A DNA stretch of 64,000 nt, taken from positions 2,824,352 to 2,888,351 of the forward strand of contig NZ_KE161030.1 in NCBI RefSeq assembly GCF_000412335.2, given 5' to 3'. The notes under the pieces were generated by a model, which searched no databases, was not told where the DNA came from, and saw only the letters and a list, made by a program, of their open reading frames with translations. Both the position numbers and the translations under genes were made by a program. Shown one piece after another: positions 8,625-17,515 of the stretch; position 1 is the stretch's first letter, and the number at the start of each line of letters is the position of its first letter. The DNA is from Cedecea davisae DSM 4568. GTDB lineage: Bacteria; Pseudomonadota; Gammaproteobacteria; Enterobacterales; Enterobacteriaceae.

Positions 8625-10205
8625 ATGAATAAAAATGAGTTACTTAATCAAACTAATTACCCTCCTCTTGAAGATGAACAATCAATTACAGAATTCTCGT
8701 GTTTTATAGAAACTGAAATAGAATGGGATTGTGTTGACGTAATCAGTGATGAAGGTAGTTCAAATATAATTATTACCATGATTGACAGAGATGTTGTAAA
8801 ATCTTGCTTTAGATTAAATCTACCACCCGACGAATTCATAGAAGTTATAAAAAAAATTGCATGCGATAAGACAGTAAGACTTTCATATCTTCAAGGTAAT
8901 AGTTTCTCATCTCAAGATCTTTTAAGTTTCGAATCAATCCAAGCTATATATCTGCGTACTAGAGGGCAGTCATCTGAAGTGGACTTTCTAGAATTAGCTG
9001 AATTCCTTGTAGCTGCAGAAAAAGGGAGTAGGGAAAAAGGTAGAGGGAAAGATTTCTCAGTTGAAACTATACGAGCTGTGAATATGGCTAGCCATAGCCG
9101 TTGCATGTTTATTGGATGTGGCGAGCATTTAAATGTAGATGAATTGACAGGACGGGAAGGTAATTACTCTTACCTAGCTCATAATGTTGCTTCTTCTGAG
9201 AATGGTGAACGTGGTATTCCTGTTTTATCAAACTTGCTTTCAAATGAACCAAGTAATATTCTTTTGTTGTGTGATAAACATCACCGATTAATAGATCGTG
9301 TCGCGGCATGTGATTACACTGCCGAAATATTATCGACTATGAGAAGCAGGTTTATTAGAGATGCTGATGAACTTCTTAACGGCCTTAAGTATCAGCCGAT
9401 ACCGGTCTACTCGATTTTATGGCCCATAAACACTAATGTTGCATCGCCACCGAACAAAAAAGAAATTTCAGCATGCCTCTCTACACTTAATATGAAAATG
9501 AGTGGTGTAGTCAATAGCATCTACGATAGTAATGATTCTACTCGGGAAGATCCAGAATCTCATAAGTATATTATGCCCTCTAGCATAAAAATGGCTGCAG
9601 ATAAAATCATTCAGCAAACAAGAGATTCTGGACACCGTGCAGCATTGTTTGCTTTTGGTCCAACACCTGCTTTAGTCGCACTAGGAGCATTTCTTGGAAA
9701 CAAAAGTCAATATACTCCTATGTTGAGATACCGAGACGGTGCCTGCTGGAAGTGGCCTTCTGCCACTTCAGCTGGAGTATTTTATGATAGAGATGGATTT
9801 GATGCTCTAGAAAAAAATGAAGAGGTTATAATATGCATAGCTTTTACTGCATTTCCTGAAGCTATGGTGATGACAGCAAAAAGATTGAGCGAAAAGCTTG
9901 GCATAAAAATAATCACGTACAAACCGAAAAATAATTTTTTCGATAACGGCGCGATACCGCATCCCACTGATGGAGTTCTTTTCTCCTCAAGGCTTAACTA
10001 CGACTTCCATACTTTAAAGTCGCACTTCGGTGTAAAAAAAATGCATGTTTTAATTTGTGCATCTAATGCGGCATCTGTATTTATAGGACAAGCATTCGAT
10101 TTGCACCATCCAGAAATGATAGTTTACGATTTTAAAGATGGGAGTATGCAACCAATCTTATCATTGATGAATGACTCAACTCGCACGACGATAAATTACT
10201 ACTGA
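8625..10205 (+). CDS. cap5: CBASS Cap5-like effector: HNH nuclease-SAVED protein with extra N-terminal domain
   Basis: 526 residues. Residues about 147-255 form an HNH nuclease: SHSRCMFIGCG (Cys160, Cys165), YLAHN (His186) and NILLLCDKHHRLID (Asn211, Cys216, His219, His220). Residues about 290-526 fit a SAVED cyclic-nucleotide sensor (AALFAFGPTPALVALGAFLG). In Cap5, ligand binding to SAVED activates HNH cleavage of DNA, causing abortive infection. The first 145 residues have no recognised family and are absent from compact Cap5 proteins, where HNH is at the N-terminus. GGGAG eight bases before the ATG supports the start. It is transcribed away from the other cap genes, across the IS relic. 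Confidence 0.88.
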   Translation: MNKNELLNQTNYPPLEDEQSITEFSCFIETEIEWDCVDVISDEGSSNIIITMIDRDVVKSCFRLNLPPDEFIEVIKKIACDKTVRLSYLQGNSFSSQDLLSFESIQAIYLRTRGQSSEVDFLELAEFLVAAEKGSREKGRGKDFSVETIRAVNMASHSRCMFIGCGEHLNVDELTGREGNYSYLAHNVASSENGERGIPVLSNLLSNEPSNILLLCDKHHRLIDRVAACDYTAEILSTMRSRFIRDADELLNGLKYQPIPVYSILWPINTNVASPPNKKEISACLSTLNMKMSGVVNSIYDSNDSTREDPESHKYIMPSSIKMAADKIIQQTRDSGHRAALFAFGPTPALVALGAFLGNKSQYTPMLRYRDGACWKWPSATSAGVFYDRDGFDALEKNEEVIICIAFTAFPEAMVMTAKRLSEKLGIKIITYKPKNNFFDNGAIPHPTDGVLFSSRLNYDFHTLKSHFGVKKMHVLICASNAASVFIGQAFDLHHPEMIVYDFKDGSMQPILSLMNDSTRTTINYY

Positions 10206-10414
10206 CTATTAAGCAAATGTCCTTATTGTAGGGATTTATACTAACATTAGTTATTAGCGAAATCTCTTTTTTTTTGTTCTATATAGCGATTGCAGAAGCT
10301 CTGATTTTTTTAGATTTATGTACCCTATCACTATTGGTGGTCATCTTGGTGGTCTTGACAGGAGAGGAATTCAGGTTTAGCTTATTTATTAGCCGCCTAC
10401 TGGCAAAGGCGATC

Positions 10415-10430
10415 CCAGTCAGAGGAGCCA
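10415..10430 (+). other. Attachment-site repeat at tRNA-Asn: right end of the genomic island
   Basis: CCAGTCAGAGGAGCCA is identical to the last 16 bases of the tRNA-Asn genes at 22739-22814 and 28985-29060. No tRNA body precedes it, but the sequence that follows (TATTTGAGAAGCCCGCT... and a hairpin) matches the normal flank of those tRNAs. This is what tRNA-targeting integrases leave at the far end of an island. It places the junction between acquired AT-rich defence DNA (left) and core DNA (right). Confidence 0.88.
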
Positions 10431-10438
10431 TATTTGAG

Positions 10439-10470
10439 AAGCCCGCTTAAGGAAACTTAAGCGGGCTTTT
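10439..10470 (+). terminator. Rho-independent terminator left from the original tRNA-Asn gene
   Basis: A 13-base stem (AAGCCCGCTTAAG / CTTAAGCGGGCTT) with GAAA loop and a following T run. It is the counterpart of the terminators after the two intact tRNA-Asn genes, with compensating changes in the stem. Confidence 0.85.
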
Positions 10471-11096
10471 TGCTTTTGGCTTCGCCAACCTCCCCTCCTC
10501 CTCCCCCACTGCCCTCCACCGTTTAAACCGCACACAATCTTTTGCATCCTGAAAGCAGAGCAATGTATAATAATATCTAAACATTTTCCCTGGTGTTGCT
10601 CAGGTCGTTGACCACCTGATCCGCAGACGTGTTGGCGTGGCGGGTCAGGTTTCTTTTCATAATGATTAGAAAAACAAATGATTAGCCACGGATGGATCTT
10701 TACGGGCAGGGATGCCTGGCGCATTGTGCGCCCGATCCTTTGATAAGAATATATGATGTTTTTCTTCGTTTGCTCCCCATGTTCAATGTCTACATCAGCC
10801 AAAGCGATTTACAGGGCATAAAACCGCTCGCCGGATAAGCATTAGATATGGTGCAACCTGGCCACTCGCTCAACGTATTCGCCGCCCCAACTCTCCGCCA
10901 GAGTGCTGCTTTGCTCACTGCATGAAAAACAAACCCCACCCACCTCCGTTTTAATTAATGAAAGCTAAAAATATACCCCTTAAAAACACGCATTCCGTTT
11001 TCTTATAATAAACATTTATCGTGTTGATAATTTTTTATCACCGTGTTTTAGTCCAAATCAATTAACGCCAATTTAATTAATTGAGGGCTAAGTGCC
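10471..11096. other. Intergenic region upstream of the aminotransferase operon
   Basis: About 625 bases between the tRNA-type terminator and the aminotransferase start. A leftward open frame crosses the terminator hairpin and has no recognisable product. The last 180 bases turn AT-rich and probably hold the promoter of the operon. No RNA gene or known regulatory element is recognised. Confidence 0.45.
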
Positions 11097-12329
11097 ATGC
11101 AGGATATTCGTAAAAAGATGATCCCGGAGTTTAGCGTATTGCAGGGTGGGCTCTTTAGCAGCGTAAAAAAAGCGGATGTCGGCACCGCCATACTCGACTT
11201 AATGAATAACGGCGTGGACATGCTTTGCTGGGCGGATCCCTTTTTCCCCGACCACGTATTACCCCAGCATATTGCCGATGCCGTAAGCCAGTCGATGGTT
11301 AACGGAAGCGCCAGCCATTATACAATGCCGATTGGCAACCCTTATTTAAAAGAGAAAATAGCCGAGAAACTGAAGCGTTATAATCATTTAAATGTCGATC
11401 CGCAGCGCAATATTCTTATCACCCCAGGTTCTGACTCCGGGCTGCTCTTCGCGATGATGCCGTTTATTAATGAAGGCGATGAGGTTCTGATCCATGCGCC
11501 CTCTTATCCGAGCAATTTTCTAAACGTAGAGCTGCTCGGCGGCAAGCCGGTTTCCGTGGAGCTGAAGGCGGTAAATAACTATCAGATAGATATTGCCGCC
11601 TTCGAAGAAAAGCTGAGCGTAAAAACCAAAATGGTGGTGCTCACCAACCCCAATAACCCTACCGGGACGGTATTCCGCCGCGAAAGCCTGGAACAGATTG
11701 CGGACTTTGTTATCCGCCATGACCTGGTGCTGGTGGTTGACCAGGCGTTTGAAGACGCCATTTTCGACGATATTGATTTTTGCTCTGTGGCTTCGCTACC
11801 CGGTATGTGGGAGCGCACGGTTAGCGTATTTTCGTTTTCCAAAGGCATGGGGCTGAGCGGGTTCCGCGTGGGCTACCTGGTGGCGGACGACCGGATTATG
11901 GACGTGCTGTTTGGCTGTACCGTTAACGTGCTTGGCGCCACCAACACGTCGTCGCAGGCGGGCATGCTGGCCGCGCTGGATAAGCCACAATTTATGGATG
12001 AATACATTCAGATATTCGATGCACGCAGAAAAAAAGTCTTTGAGATAATTAATTCAATCCCCGGAGTTTCCATGGCGTTGCCGGAAAGCGGATTTTTATC
12101 CTGGATAGATATTTCCAGCTTGGGAAGCTCCGCGTTTATCTGTGATTATTTATTAGAACACGCCAGGGTCATTGTTAATGCCGGTACGCCGTACGGCGAA
12201 GGTGGAGAAGGTTTTATCCGCCTGGTTCACGGCTGTTATAAAGATGACGACAAGCTATATGCCGTCCTCAATAAAATAAAAGACACACTCACTTTATTAG
12301 CGCAGCACCAGGGGATAAGCAATGATTGA
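11097..12329 (+). CDS. PLP-dependent class I/II aminotransferase
   Basis: 410 residues with the fold-type I pattern: NPNNPTG at 184-190, VVDQAFED (Asp215 near the PLP pyridine), the Schiff-base lysine K249 in SFSKGMGLSGFRVGYL, and a C-terminal arginine region (GFIRLVHGC). It should transfer an amino group between an amino acid and a keto acid in the cytoplasm; the substrate cannot be named. Its stop overlaps the start of the next gene (ATGATTGA), so it is co-translated with an NhaC-type antiporter, which hints that the antiporter moves the substrate or product. Start ATG follows an AT-rich leader (TTGAGGGCTAAGTGCC). Confidence 0.85.
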   Translation: MQDIRKKMIPEFSVLQGGLFSSVKKADVGTAILDLMNNGVDMLCWADPFFPDHVLPQHIADAVSQSMVNGSASHYTMPIGNPYLKEKIAEKLKRYNHLNVDPQRNILITPGSDSGLLFAMMPFINEGDEVLIHAPSYPSNFLNVELLGGKPVSVELKAVNNYQIDIAAFEEKLSVKTKMVVLTNPNNPTGTVFRRESLEQIADFVIRHDLVLVVDQAFEDAIFDDIDFCSVASLPGMWERTVSVFSFSKGMGLSGFRVGYLVADDRIMDVLFGCTVNVLGATNTSSQAGMLAALDKPQFMDEYIQIFDARRKKVFEIINSIPGVSMALPESGFLSWIDISSLGSSAFICDYLLEHARVIVNAGTPYGEGGEGFIRLVHGCYKDDDKLYAVLNKIKDTLTLLAQHQGISND

Positions 12330-13773
12330 AAATGAACTCACCTTTCACGGCGGGAAGAATATTGCACTCTTGCCGATAGCACTCTTTATTATTTCATGCT
12401 CGCTGTTTTTTTCGGTTTACCACGTTTTTGATTTAACCGCGCTGGCGATGTGGGCTTTTATTGCCATTATGATCGGGGCTGTTTTTTCCCGCAACGTCAA
12501 TGAATACTGGAGGGCGGTCGTTTCTCAGGGTATCGGGAGCGAAATGGCGGTGACTATCGCCACCATTCTTTTAGTCATCGGCATGTATGCAAAAATGATT
12601 GCCCAGTCCGGCGTGGCGGACAGCTTTGCTTTGCTGGCAAGCCACCTTGGCCTGCATGACGGAGCCTTTACCCTGTTTACCTTTGTGGCCGTGTGCGTGG
12701 TCTCAACGGCGACCGGCACCTCCATCGGCACCCTTTTTACCGCCTTCCCGGTTTTCTACCCTTCCGGCATTCTGCTGGGCGCTGATCCGGTGGTGCTGGC
12801 CAGCGCGATCCTGTGCGGCGCAATTTTTGGCGATAACATCGCACCAATCTCGGACACCACGGTAGCCTCTGCCTCAACCCAAAGCTATACCCATCGCCGC
12901 GGCAGTGCGGAAATAGCAGGCGTAGTGGCCGCGCGTTTCCCGTTCGCGATAGTCAGCGCTCTGATTGCCTGCGTATTTTTCTATCTGTTCGGTACTCACA
13001 GCGGCCCGGTTCCTTCTCTGCCGGTCACCCATCACGACCAGGCTTCCTGGCGTAGTCTGTGGATGCTGGTGCCTATGGCGGTTCTGCTGCTGGTTGCCAT
13101 GAAGACACGCAACATCTTCAAGGCCATTCCTTCCGGGATCTGCGCCGGGATTGTGATTGGCCTGCTGGCCGGTATTTTTCACCTCCAGGACATCTTCACG
13201 CTGGATAACGGCAACGCCGGAGGCTTTCTGTATAAAGGGTTCAGCGGCATGGTAAGCACTATTTTGTTCGTGCTTTCCCTGTTCGGCATTATCGGTATTC
13301 TGCGGGCCAGCAACACCATGGAGCGTATTTCTTCCGCGATATGCCGCAGCCGTCTGGCTCAGTCTTCACGCGGAGCGGAATGGTGCATTGCCGTCGGATC
13401 TATTGTTGCCACCGCTTTAGTGGGCGGCGTGACCAGCGCCTCTATTCTGGCCTTTGGCCCGGTAGCGAGCGAAATTGGCGCTCGCCGGTCGCTGCACCCT
13501 TACCGCCGCGCGGTGCTGCTGGACTGCTTCGCGATGACGCTGGCCGCCATCCTTCCCTTCCTGAGCGCGTTTATTTTTATCGTCACCGCAATTATCAGTT
13601 CGCTGCACAAAGACTATCCGTTTATTAACGACGTCAACCCGATCGCTCTGTCGCTGACCTCGTTCTACCCGCTGGCGCTGTTTGTGGTGATGTCGTTTGC
13701 CATCGTCGTGGGCTGGGGTCGCCGCTATGAAAATAGCCGGGGCGAAGCCGTTACCCAGCCGGAGAAAGAGTAG
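12322..13773 (+). CDS. NhaC-family Na+/H+ antiporter-type transporter
   Basis: 483 residues with about 11-12 hydrophobic segments in the inner membrane. Conserved blocks of the NhaC/ion-transporter family are visible: STATGTSIGTLFTAFPVFYPSG and AILCGAIFGDNIAPISDTTVASA near 135-190, and a second half repeat VGGVTSASILAFGPVASEIG. Members exchange Na+ for H+, and some exchange organic acids or amino acids. The 8-base overlap with the aminotransferase gene and the regulator that follows suggest a role in metabolite exchange rather than general pH control; this is inference. Confidence 0.82.
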   Translation: MIENELTFHGGKNIALLPIALFIISCSLFFSVYHVFDLTALAMWAFIAIMIGAVFSRNVNEYWRAVVSQGIGSEMAVTIATILLVIGMYAKMIAQSGVADSFALLASHLGLHDGAFTLFTFVAVCVVSTATGTSIGTLFTAFPVFYPSGILLGADPVVLASAILCGAIFGDNIAPISDTTVASASTQSYTHRRGSAEIAGVVAARFPFAIVSALIACVFFYLFGTHSGPVPSLPVTHHDQASWRSLWMLVPMAVLLLVAMKTRNIFKAIPSGICAGIVIGLLAGIFHLQDIFTLDNGNAGGFLYKGFSGMVSTILFVLSLFGIIGILRASNTMERISSAICRSRLAQSSRGAEWCIAVGSIVATALVGGVTSASILAFGPVASEIGARRSLHPYRRAVLLDCFAMTLAAILPFLSAFIFIVTAIISSLHKDYPFINDVNPIALSLTSFYPLALFVVMSFAIVVGWGRRYENSRGEAVTQPEKE

Positions 13774-13778
13774 CCAAT

Positions 13779-14411
13779 ATGACTCAGGATGAAATTATTA
13801 AGTCATGGACTCCGATGGTTGATTTTATCGCCCTCACCTATGGCGAACATTGCGAAGTGATTTTGCATGACCTGCGAAATATCGATAAATCCATCGTCGC
13901 CATCAGCCAGAACCCCATTTCCGGGCGGCAGCCTGGCGGCACGATTACCGATTTTGCGCTGAAAATCATTCAGGACAGGTTGTGGGAAGACAAGGACTTC
14001 ATCACGAACTACAAGGGCCGGATCCCCGGGAAGTCTGAAAATCTGCGATCCTCAACGTTTTTCATCCGCGATGAAGAAAACGAGATCATCGCCATGCTGT
14101 GCATGAATATCGATCTCACCCCGCTTTCAATGGCGAAGAAGGTGATTGAGGGATTACTGTTCACTGAGCAGGAAAACAAAGTTGATGAGGAAACGTTGAG
14201 CAGCCTTTCGATGACCGACATGCTGCACGAGCAGATTTCTGATGTGCTGAAAACGTCTCCCCGCTCCCCCGCGCTGCTGGTGATGGAGGAAAAGAAAGAG
14301 ATAGTCCGCAAGCTGAACGACAAAGGTGTGTTTTCGCTTAAAGGAGCGGTAGCGGAAGTTGCAAGGCGGCTTGAAACCTCCGAGCAAACTATTTACCGCT
14401 ATCTGAAATAG
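13779..14411 (+). CDS. YheO/DauR-type PAS-HTH transcriptional regulator
   Basis: 210 residues. The N-terminal two thirds match the YheO-like PAS domain (WTPMVDFIALTYGEHCEVILHD, GRIPGKSENLRSSTFFI). The C-terminus is the helix-turn-helix of the same family (FSLKGAVAEVARRLETSEQTIYRYLK). DauR, the best-known member, controls D-amino-acid catabolism. The gene begins 5 bases after the antiporter gene, so it probably senses the metabolite handled by the two preceding genes and controls their operon. A 9-bp hairpin without a T run follows at about 14421-14450. Confidence 0.82.
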   Translation: MTQDEIIKSWTPMVDFIALTYGEHCEVILHDLRNIDKSIVAISQNPISGRQPGGTITDFALKIIQDRLWEDKDFITNYKGRIPGKSENLRSSTFFIRDEENEIIAMLCMNIDLTPLSMAKKVIEGLLFTEQENKVDEETLSSLSMTDMLHEQISDVLKTSPRSPALLVMEEKKEIVRKLNDKGVFSLKGAVAEVARRLETSEQTIYRYLK

Positions 14412-14457
14412 TGGATGATGCAGGCGAGCCAGCAACGGTTCGCCTGCAACACGGTAA

Positions 14458-15114
14458 TTACAGTTCGGTCAGGATTTGGCTGAACTCAAGGCGGGATTTT
14501 GGCAGCCCGGCGTTGAAATCTTCCACGCTGCGGTAGCCAATCGGCACGATAACCGAACTGGTGAATCCTTTCTCGCGCAGGCCAAACTCTTCGTCCAGAA
14601 TACGGGCGTCAAAGCCTTCAATCGGCACTGCATCAATGTTCAGCGTGGAAACACCCAGCAAGAAGTTGCCCACATTGAGGTAAACCTGCTTCTCCATCCA
14701 GTGCTGGGCGTCTTTCAGGTCAAAGCGGTGCATATTGGCAAAATAAGAGCGGCCTTTATGCTGGCCTTCCATCGCCTGCTGGCTGGCAAAACGCCCGTCT
14801 GCCTGTTCTTTTTCAAGCAGGGCTTTCAGGTACGTTTCATCGACGGTGGTTCTGGTGCAGAACACCACAACGTGAGAGGCATCCAGCACTTTGCGTTCGT
14901 TAAACACGTAAAAACCTGATGTGGATTTTGCAATACGCGCCTTGCCTTCTTCGCTGCTCGCCAGAATGAAATGCCACGGCTGCGAGTTGGTGCTCGACGG
15001 GCTGAGGCGCAGCAGATTTTTAACTTTTTCGATCTCTTCGGCGGCTATTTTTTTAGAAGCATCGAAGGCTTTGGTCGCATAGCGTTTAGACGCTGCATCA
15101 ATAATATTCATCAT
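14458..15114 (-). CDS. nfsB: NfsB-like oxygen-insensitive NAD(P)H nitroreductase
   Basis: 218 residues, the usual length of FMN-dependent nitroreductases. Blocks typical of E. coli NfsB are present: [63 protein letters not shown] and a C-terminal LPKSRL. It reduces nitro groups and quinones by two-electron steps in the cytoplasm. It is the last gene of a leftward set with an MDR oxidoreductase and a quinol monooxygenase. It may be a paralogue of nfsB rather than the orthologue, because this is not the E. coli nfsB neighbourhood. Confidence 0.85.
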   Translation of the reverse strand: MMNIIDAASKRYATKAFDASKKIAAEEIEKVKNLLRLSPSSTNSQPWHFILASSEEGKARIAKSTSGFYVFNERKVLDASHVVVFCTRTTVDETYLKALLEKEQADGRFASQQAMEGQHKGRSYFANMHRFDLKDAQHWMEKQVYLNVGNFLLGVSTLNIDAVPIEGFDARILDEEFGLREKGFTSSVIVPIGYRSVEDFNAGLPKSRLEFSQILTEL

Positions 15115-15168
15115 TTTTCCCTGTGGATTTCTTAATTCCGCGGCGGCGGGCGGGCCACCGCAGGCCGA

Positions 15169-15474
15169 TTAAATGTCTACCGCTTCCAGCGGCACCAGCT
15201 TCAGAGGCTCCGCCAGCAGGTCGTCCATCTGCTTAACAAAAGCCTGGAAGTGCGGTAACGAGTTATGCAACTCAAGCGCCTGTTGCCCGCGCCAGGACTC
15301 GCGAACGTAAAAGGCGTCCGGTTCGTCTTTAAGCTGGAACAAAGCGTAATCCAGGCAGCCCGGCTCTTGCCGGCTCGGCGCCACCAGCGCCTTTAATGCC
15401 GCTTTGAGGTTCTCCCTCTGCCCTGCTTTCGCCTTCAACATGGCGATGATCGTCAGCGTTTCCGTGCTCGCCAT
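15169..15474 (-). CDS. Putative quinol monooxygenase (antibiotic biosynthesis monooxygenase domain)
   Basis: 101 residues starting MASTETLTIIAMLKAK, a single ABM domain (dimeric alpha-beta barrel, YgiN-like) with the conserved EPGCLDYALFQLKDEP and FYVRESWRGQQALELH blocks. YgiN-type proteins oxidise menadiol or other quinols without a cofactor. The ATG lies one base after the stop of the MDR oxidoreductase, so the two are co-translated, consistent with a shared role in quinone or aldehyde detoxification. Confidence 0.82.
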   Translation of the reverse strand: MASTETLTIIAMLKAKAGQRENLKAALKALVAPSRQEPGCLDYALFQLKDEPDAFYVRESWRGQQALELHNSLPHFQAFVKQMDDLLAEPLKLVPLEAVDI

Positions 15475-15475
15475 G

Positions 15476-16483
15476 TTAAAACCCCTCCAGCACGATTTTG
15501 CCAACGGCACGGCCGGTTTCCAGCAGCTCGTGGGCACGCCTGAGGTTGGCGGCGCTAATTGTACCGTAATGTTCGCCCAGAGTGGTTCGCAGCACGCCCT
15601 GGTCGATAAGATTTGCCACGCGAGTCAGGAGGTTATGCTGCTCGATGATATCGCTGGTGGTAAACATGGAGCGGGTAAACATAAATTCCCAGTGCAGCGA
15701 AATGCTTTTCGCTTTCAGGGCACGAACGTCCAGCGCGGTTGGGTCGTCAATCAGGGCGAATTTCCCCTGCGGAATAAGGGCTTCGATCAGTTGGCCGTAA
15801 TGCTGCTCGGTATTGGTCAGGCTGGCAACATGAGTCACCTGCTTGATGCCGATGCGTTTTAGCTCTTCGGTCAGCGGCTTGCCGTGGTCAATCACGTAAT
15901 GCGCGCCCAGTTCGGTGGCCCATTTCTGACTTTCAGGGCGAGAAGCCGTGCCGATAACGGTCGCTTTTGTCAGCTTACGAGCCAGTTGAGTCAGAATTGA
16001 CCCCACGCCGCCCGCCGCGCCAACAATCAGCAGCACGTCATTTTCGCTGCCGTTTTCCTTAATCCCAAGACGGTCGAACAGCATCTCCCAGGCGGTGATG
16101 GCCGTCAGAGGCAATGCCGCAGCGGCGGCGTTATCAACGGATTTGGGCTTCAGCGCCGCAATACGCTCGTCCACCAACTGATATTCGCTGTTGCTGCCTG
16201 GGCGAGTCAAAGACCCGGCATACCAGACTTCGTCTCCCGGCTGGAACAGGGTTACGGCCTCGCCGACTTCAACCACTTTGCCTACGGCGTCCCAGCCCAG
16301 TACACGAGGCTCGCCGCCCGCATAACCAGCGCGAACTTTGGTGTCCACCGGGTTAACGGAAATAGCGTTAACTTCTACCAGAATATCGTGGCCGCCAGCC
16401 TGAGGCCTGGGCAAAGTAATATCCTGTAGCGCTTCGAGATTGCTGCCGTTTTCGGCGGCACGGGTAATAGCGATAGCTTTCAT
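15476..16483 (-). CDS. Medium-chain dehydrogenase/reductase, zinc-type alcohol dehydrogenase-like family
   Basis: 335 residues. The N-terminal GroES-like domain includes NPVDTKVRAGYAGGEPRVLGWDAVGKV. The Rossmann domain has the NADPH-binding VGAAGGVGSILTQLARKL near 165-182. The family resembles quinone oxidoreductase and lacks the structural-zinc cysteine cluster of classical alcohol dehydrogenases. It probably reduces quinones or activated alkenes. It is first in a leftward set with the monooxygenase and the nitroreductase, and is divergent from a LysR regulator 111 bases away. Confidence 0.85.
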   Translation of the reverse strand: MKAIAITRAAENGSNLEALQDITLPRPQAGGHDILVEVNAISVNPVDTKVRAGYAGGEPRVLGWDAVGKVVEVGEAVTLFQPGDEVWYAGSLTRPGSNSEYQLVDERIAALKPKSVDNAAAAALPLTAITAWEMLFDRLGIKENGSENDVLLIVGAAGGVGSILTQLARKLTKATVIGTASRPESQKWATELGAHYVIDHGKPLTEELKRIGIKQVTHVASLTNTEQHYGQLIEALIPQGKFALIDDPTALDVRALKAKSISLHWEFMFTRSMFTTSDIIEQHNLLTRVANLIDQGVLRTTLGEHYGTISAANLRRAHELLETGRAVGKIVLEGF

Positions 16484-16594
16484 AGCGACTCCAGCGAGGT
16501 AATGGGTTCATCAATTTAGTAAAATCATGGTACAAGGAGCGCTAAACGCGAAAAACAGGCGCCAGGAAACAACACTTATACTCGGAGAGTGAAA

Positions 16595-17515
16595 ATGCTC
16601 AGGCTGGAAGACCTTACTCTGTTCGTCAGGGCCGCGGCGTTAAACAGTTTTAGCGATACCGCCAGAGAGGCGGGGCTACAGCCCGCCCAGGTCAGCACCG
16701 CCATTAAGCGGCTTGAGCAAAGCCTCAATATTCGCCTGTTTGCCCGCTCCACCCGCAGCCTGAGGCTGACGCCGGAAGGCGAGGCCTGGCTGCCGTATGC
16801 GGTACAGGTACTGCAAACGCTTGAGGCGGGCTATGAACAGATCCAGCCGCCCAGCGACGAGGTACGGGGCATTTTACAAATCGCCGTGCCGTCCGACCTC
16901 GGGCGCAATATGTTGCTGGCGGTGTTCCAGGCGTTTCGCCGCAGCCACCCTGCCCTGAGCCTGAAAATCCTCTTTTCCGATCAAATAACCGATGTCTTTA
17001 AAGATCCGGTGGATGTGGCATTTCGCTACGGCAACAACGACGATGCCTCATTTATTTCGCTCCCGGTTGCGCCAGAAAACCGCCGCGTGGTCGTTGCTTC
17101 TCCGGACTATATTGAACGCCACGGCGAGCCAAAAACCATCAGTGATTTAGCCCAGCACAACGCGCTGACCTACGTTTTGCGCGGGCGGGTTTATGACAAC
17201 TGGACGTTTACCCGCCACGGCAACAAGCACCACGTAGCGGTAAAAGGGACGATGATGAGCGACGACGCGGAGGTTATTCACCGTCTGGCGCTCCACGGCG
17301 AAGGCATTACTTATAAATCGTGGCTGGATGTGGCGGAAGATGTGCGGGCCGGGCGCTTAAAGCTGCTGCTGCCCCAGTACGAGGGGGACAGCATTCCGCT
17401 GAACCTGATTTGCCCGCACCGCAAACAGCTCTCTGCCACGGTGCGGCTGCTGCATGAGGCGGTAAAAGCGCGCTGCGAAATTGAGATGCGCACCCTTCCC
17501 GCCGTTAAAGATTAG
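16595..17515 (+). CDS. LysR-family transcriptional regulator
   Basis: 306 residues from the ATG at 16595, which has GGAG 7 bases upstream; a GTG at 16589 is a weaker alternative. The N-terminal winged helix-turn-helix ([56 protein letters not shown]) is followed by the LysR substrate-binding domain. It is divergent from the MDR/monooxygenase/nitroreductase set and is its likely regulator, perhaps sensing an electrophile. Its stop overlaps by 4 bases the stop of the convergent chemoreceptor gene. Confidence 0.88.
   Translation: MLRLEDLTLFVRAAALNSFSDTAREAGLQPAQVSTAIKRLEQSLNIRLFARSTRSLRLTPEGEAWLPYAVQVLQTLEAGYEQIQPPSDEVRGILQIAVPSDLGRNMLLAVFQAFRRSHPALSLKILFSDQITDVFKDPVDVAFRYGNNDDASFISLPVAPENRRVVVASPDYIERHGEPKTISDLAQHNALTYVLRGRVYDNWTFTRHGNKHHVAVKGTMMSDDAEVIHRLALHGEGITYKSWLDVAEDVRAGRLKLLLPQYEGDSIPLNLICPHRKQLSATVRLLHEAVKARCEIEMRTLPAVKD

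Noticed and set aside
10419..10802. A 127-codon leftward open frame just right of the island junction
   Set aside because: It ends inside the tRNA terminator region, has no recognisable product and its composition is not protein-like.
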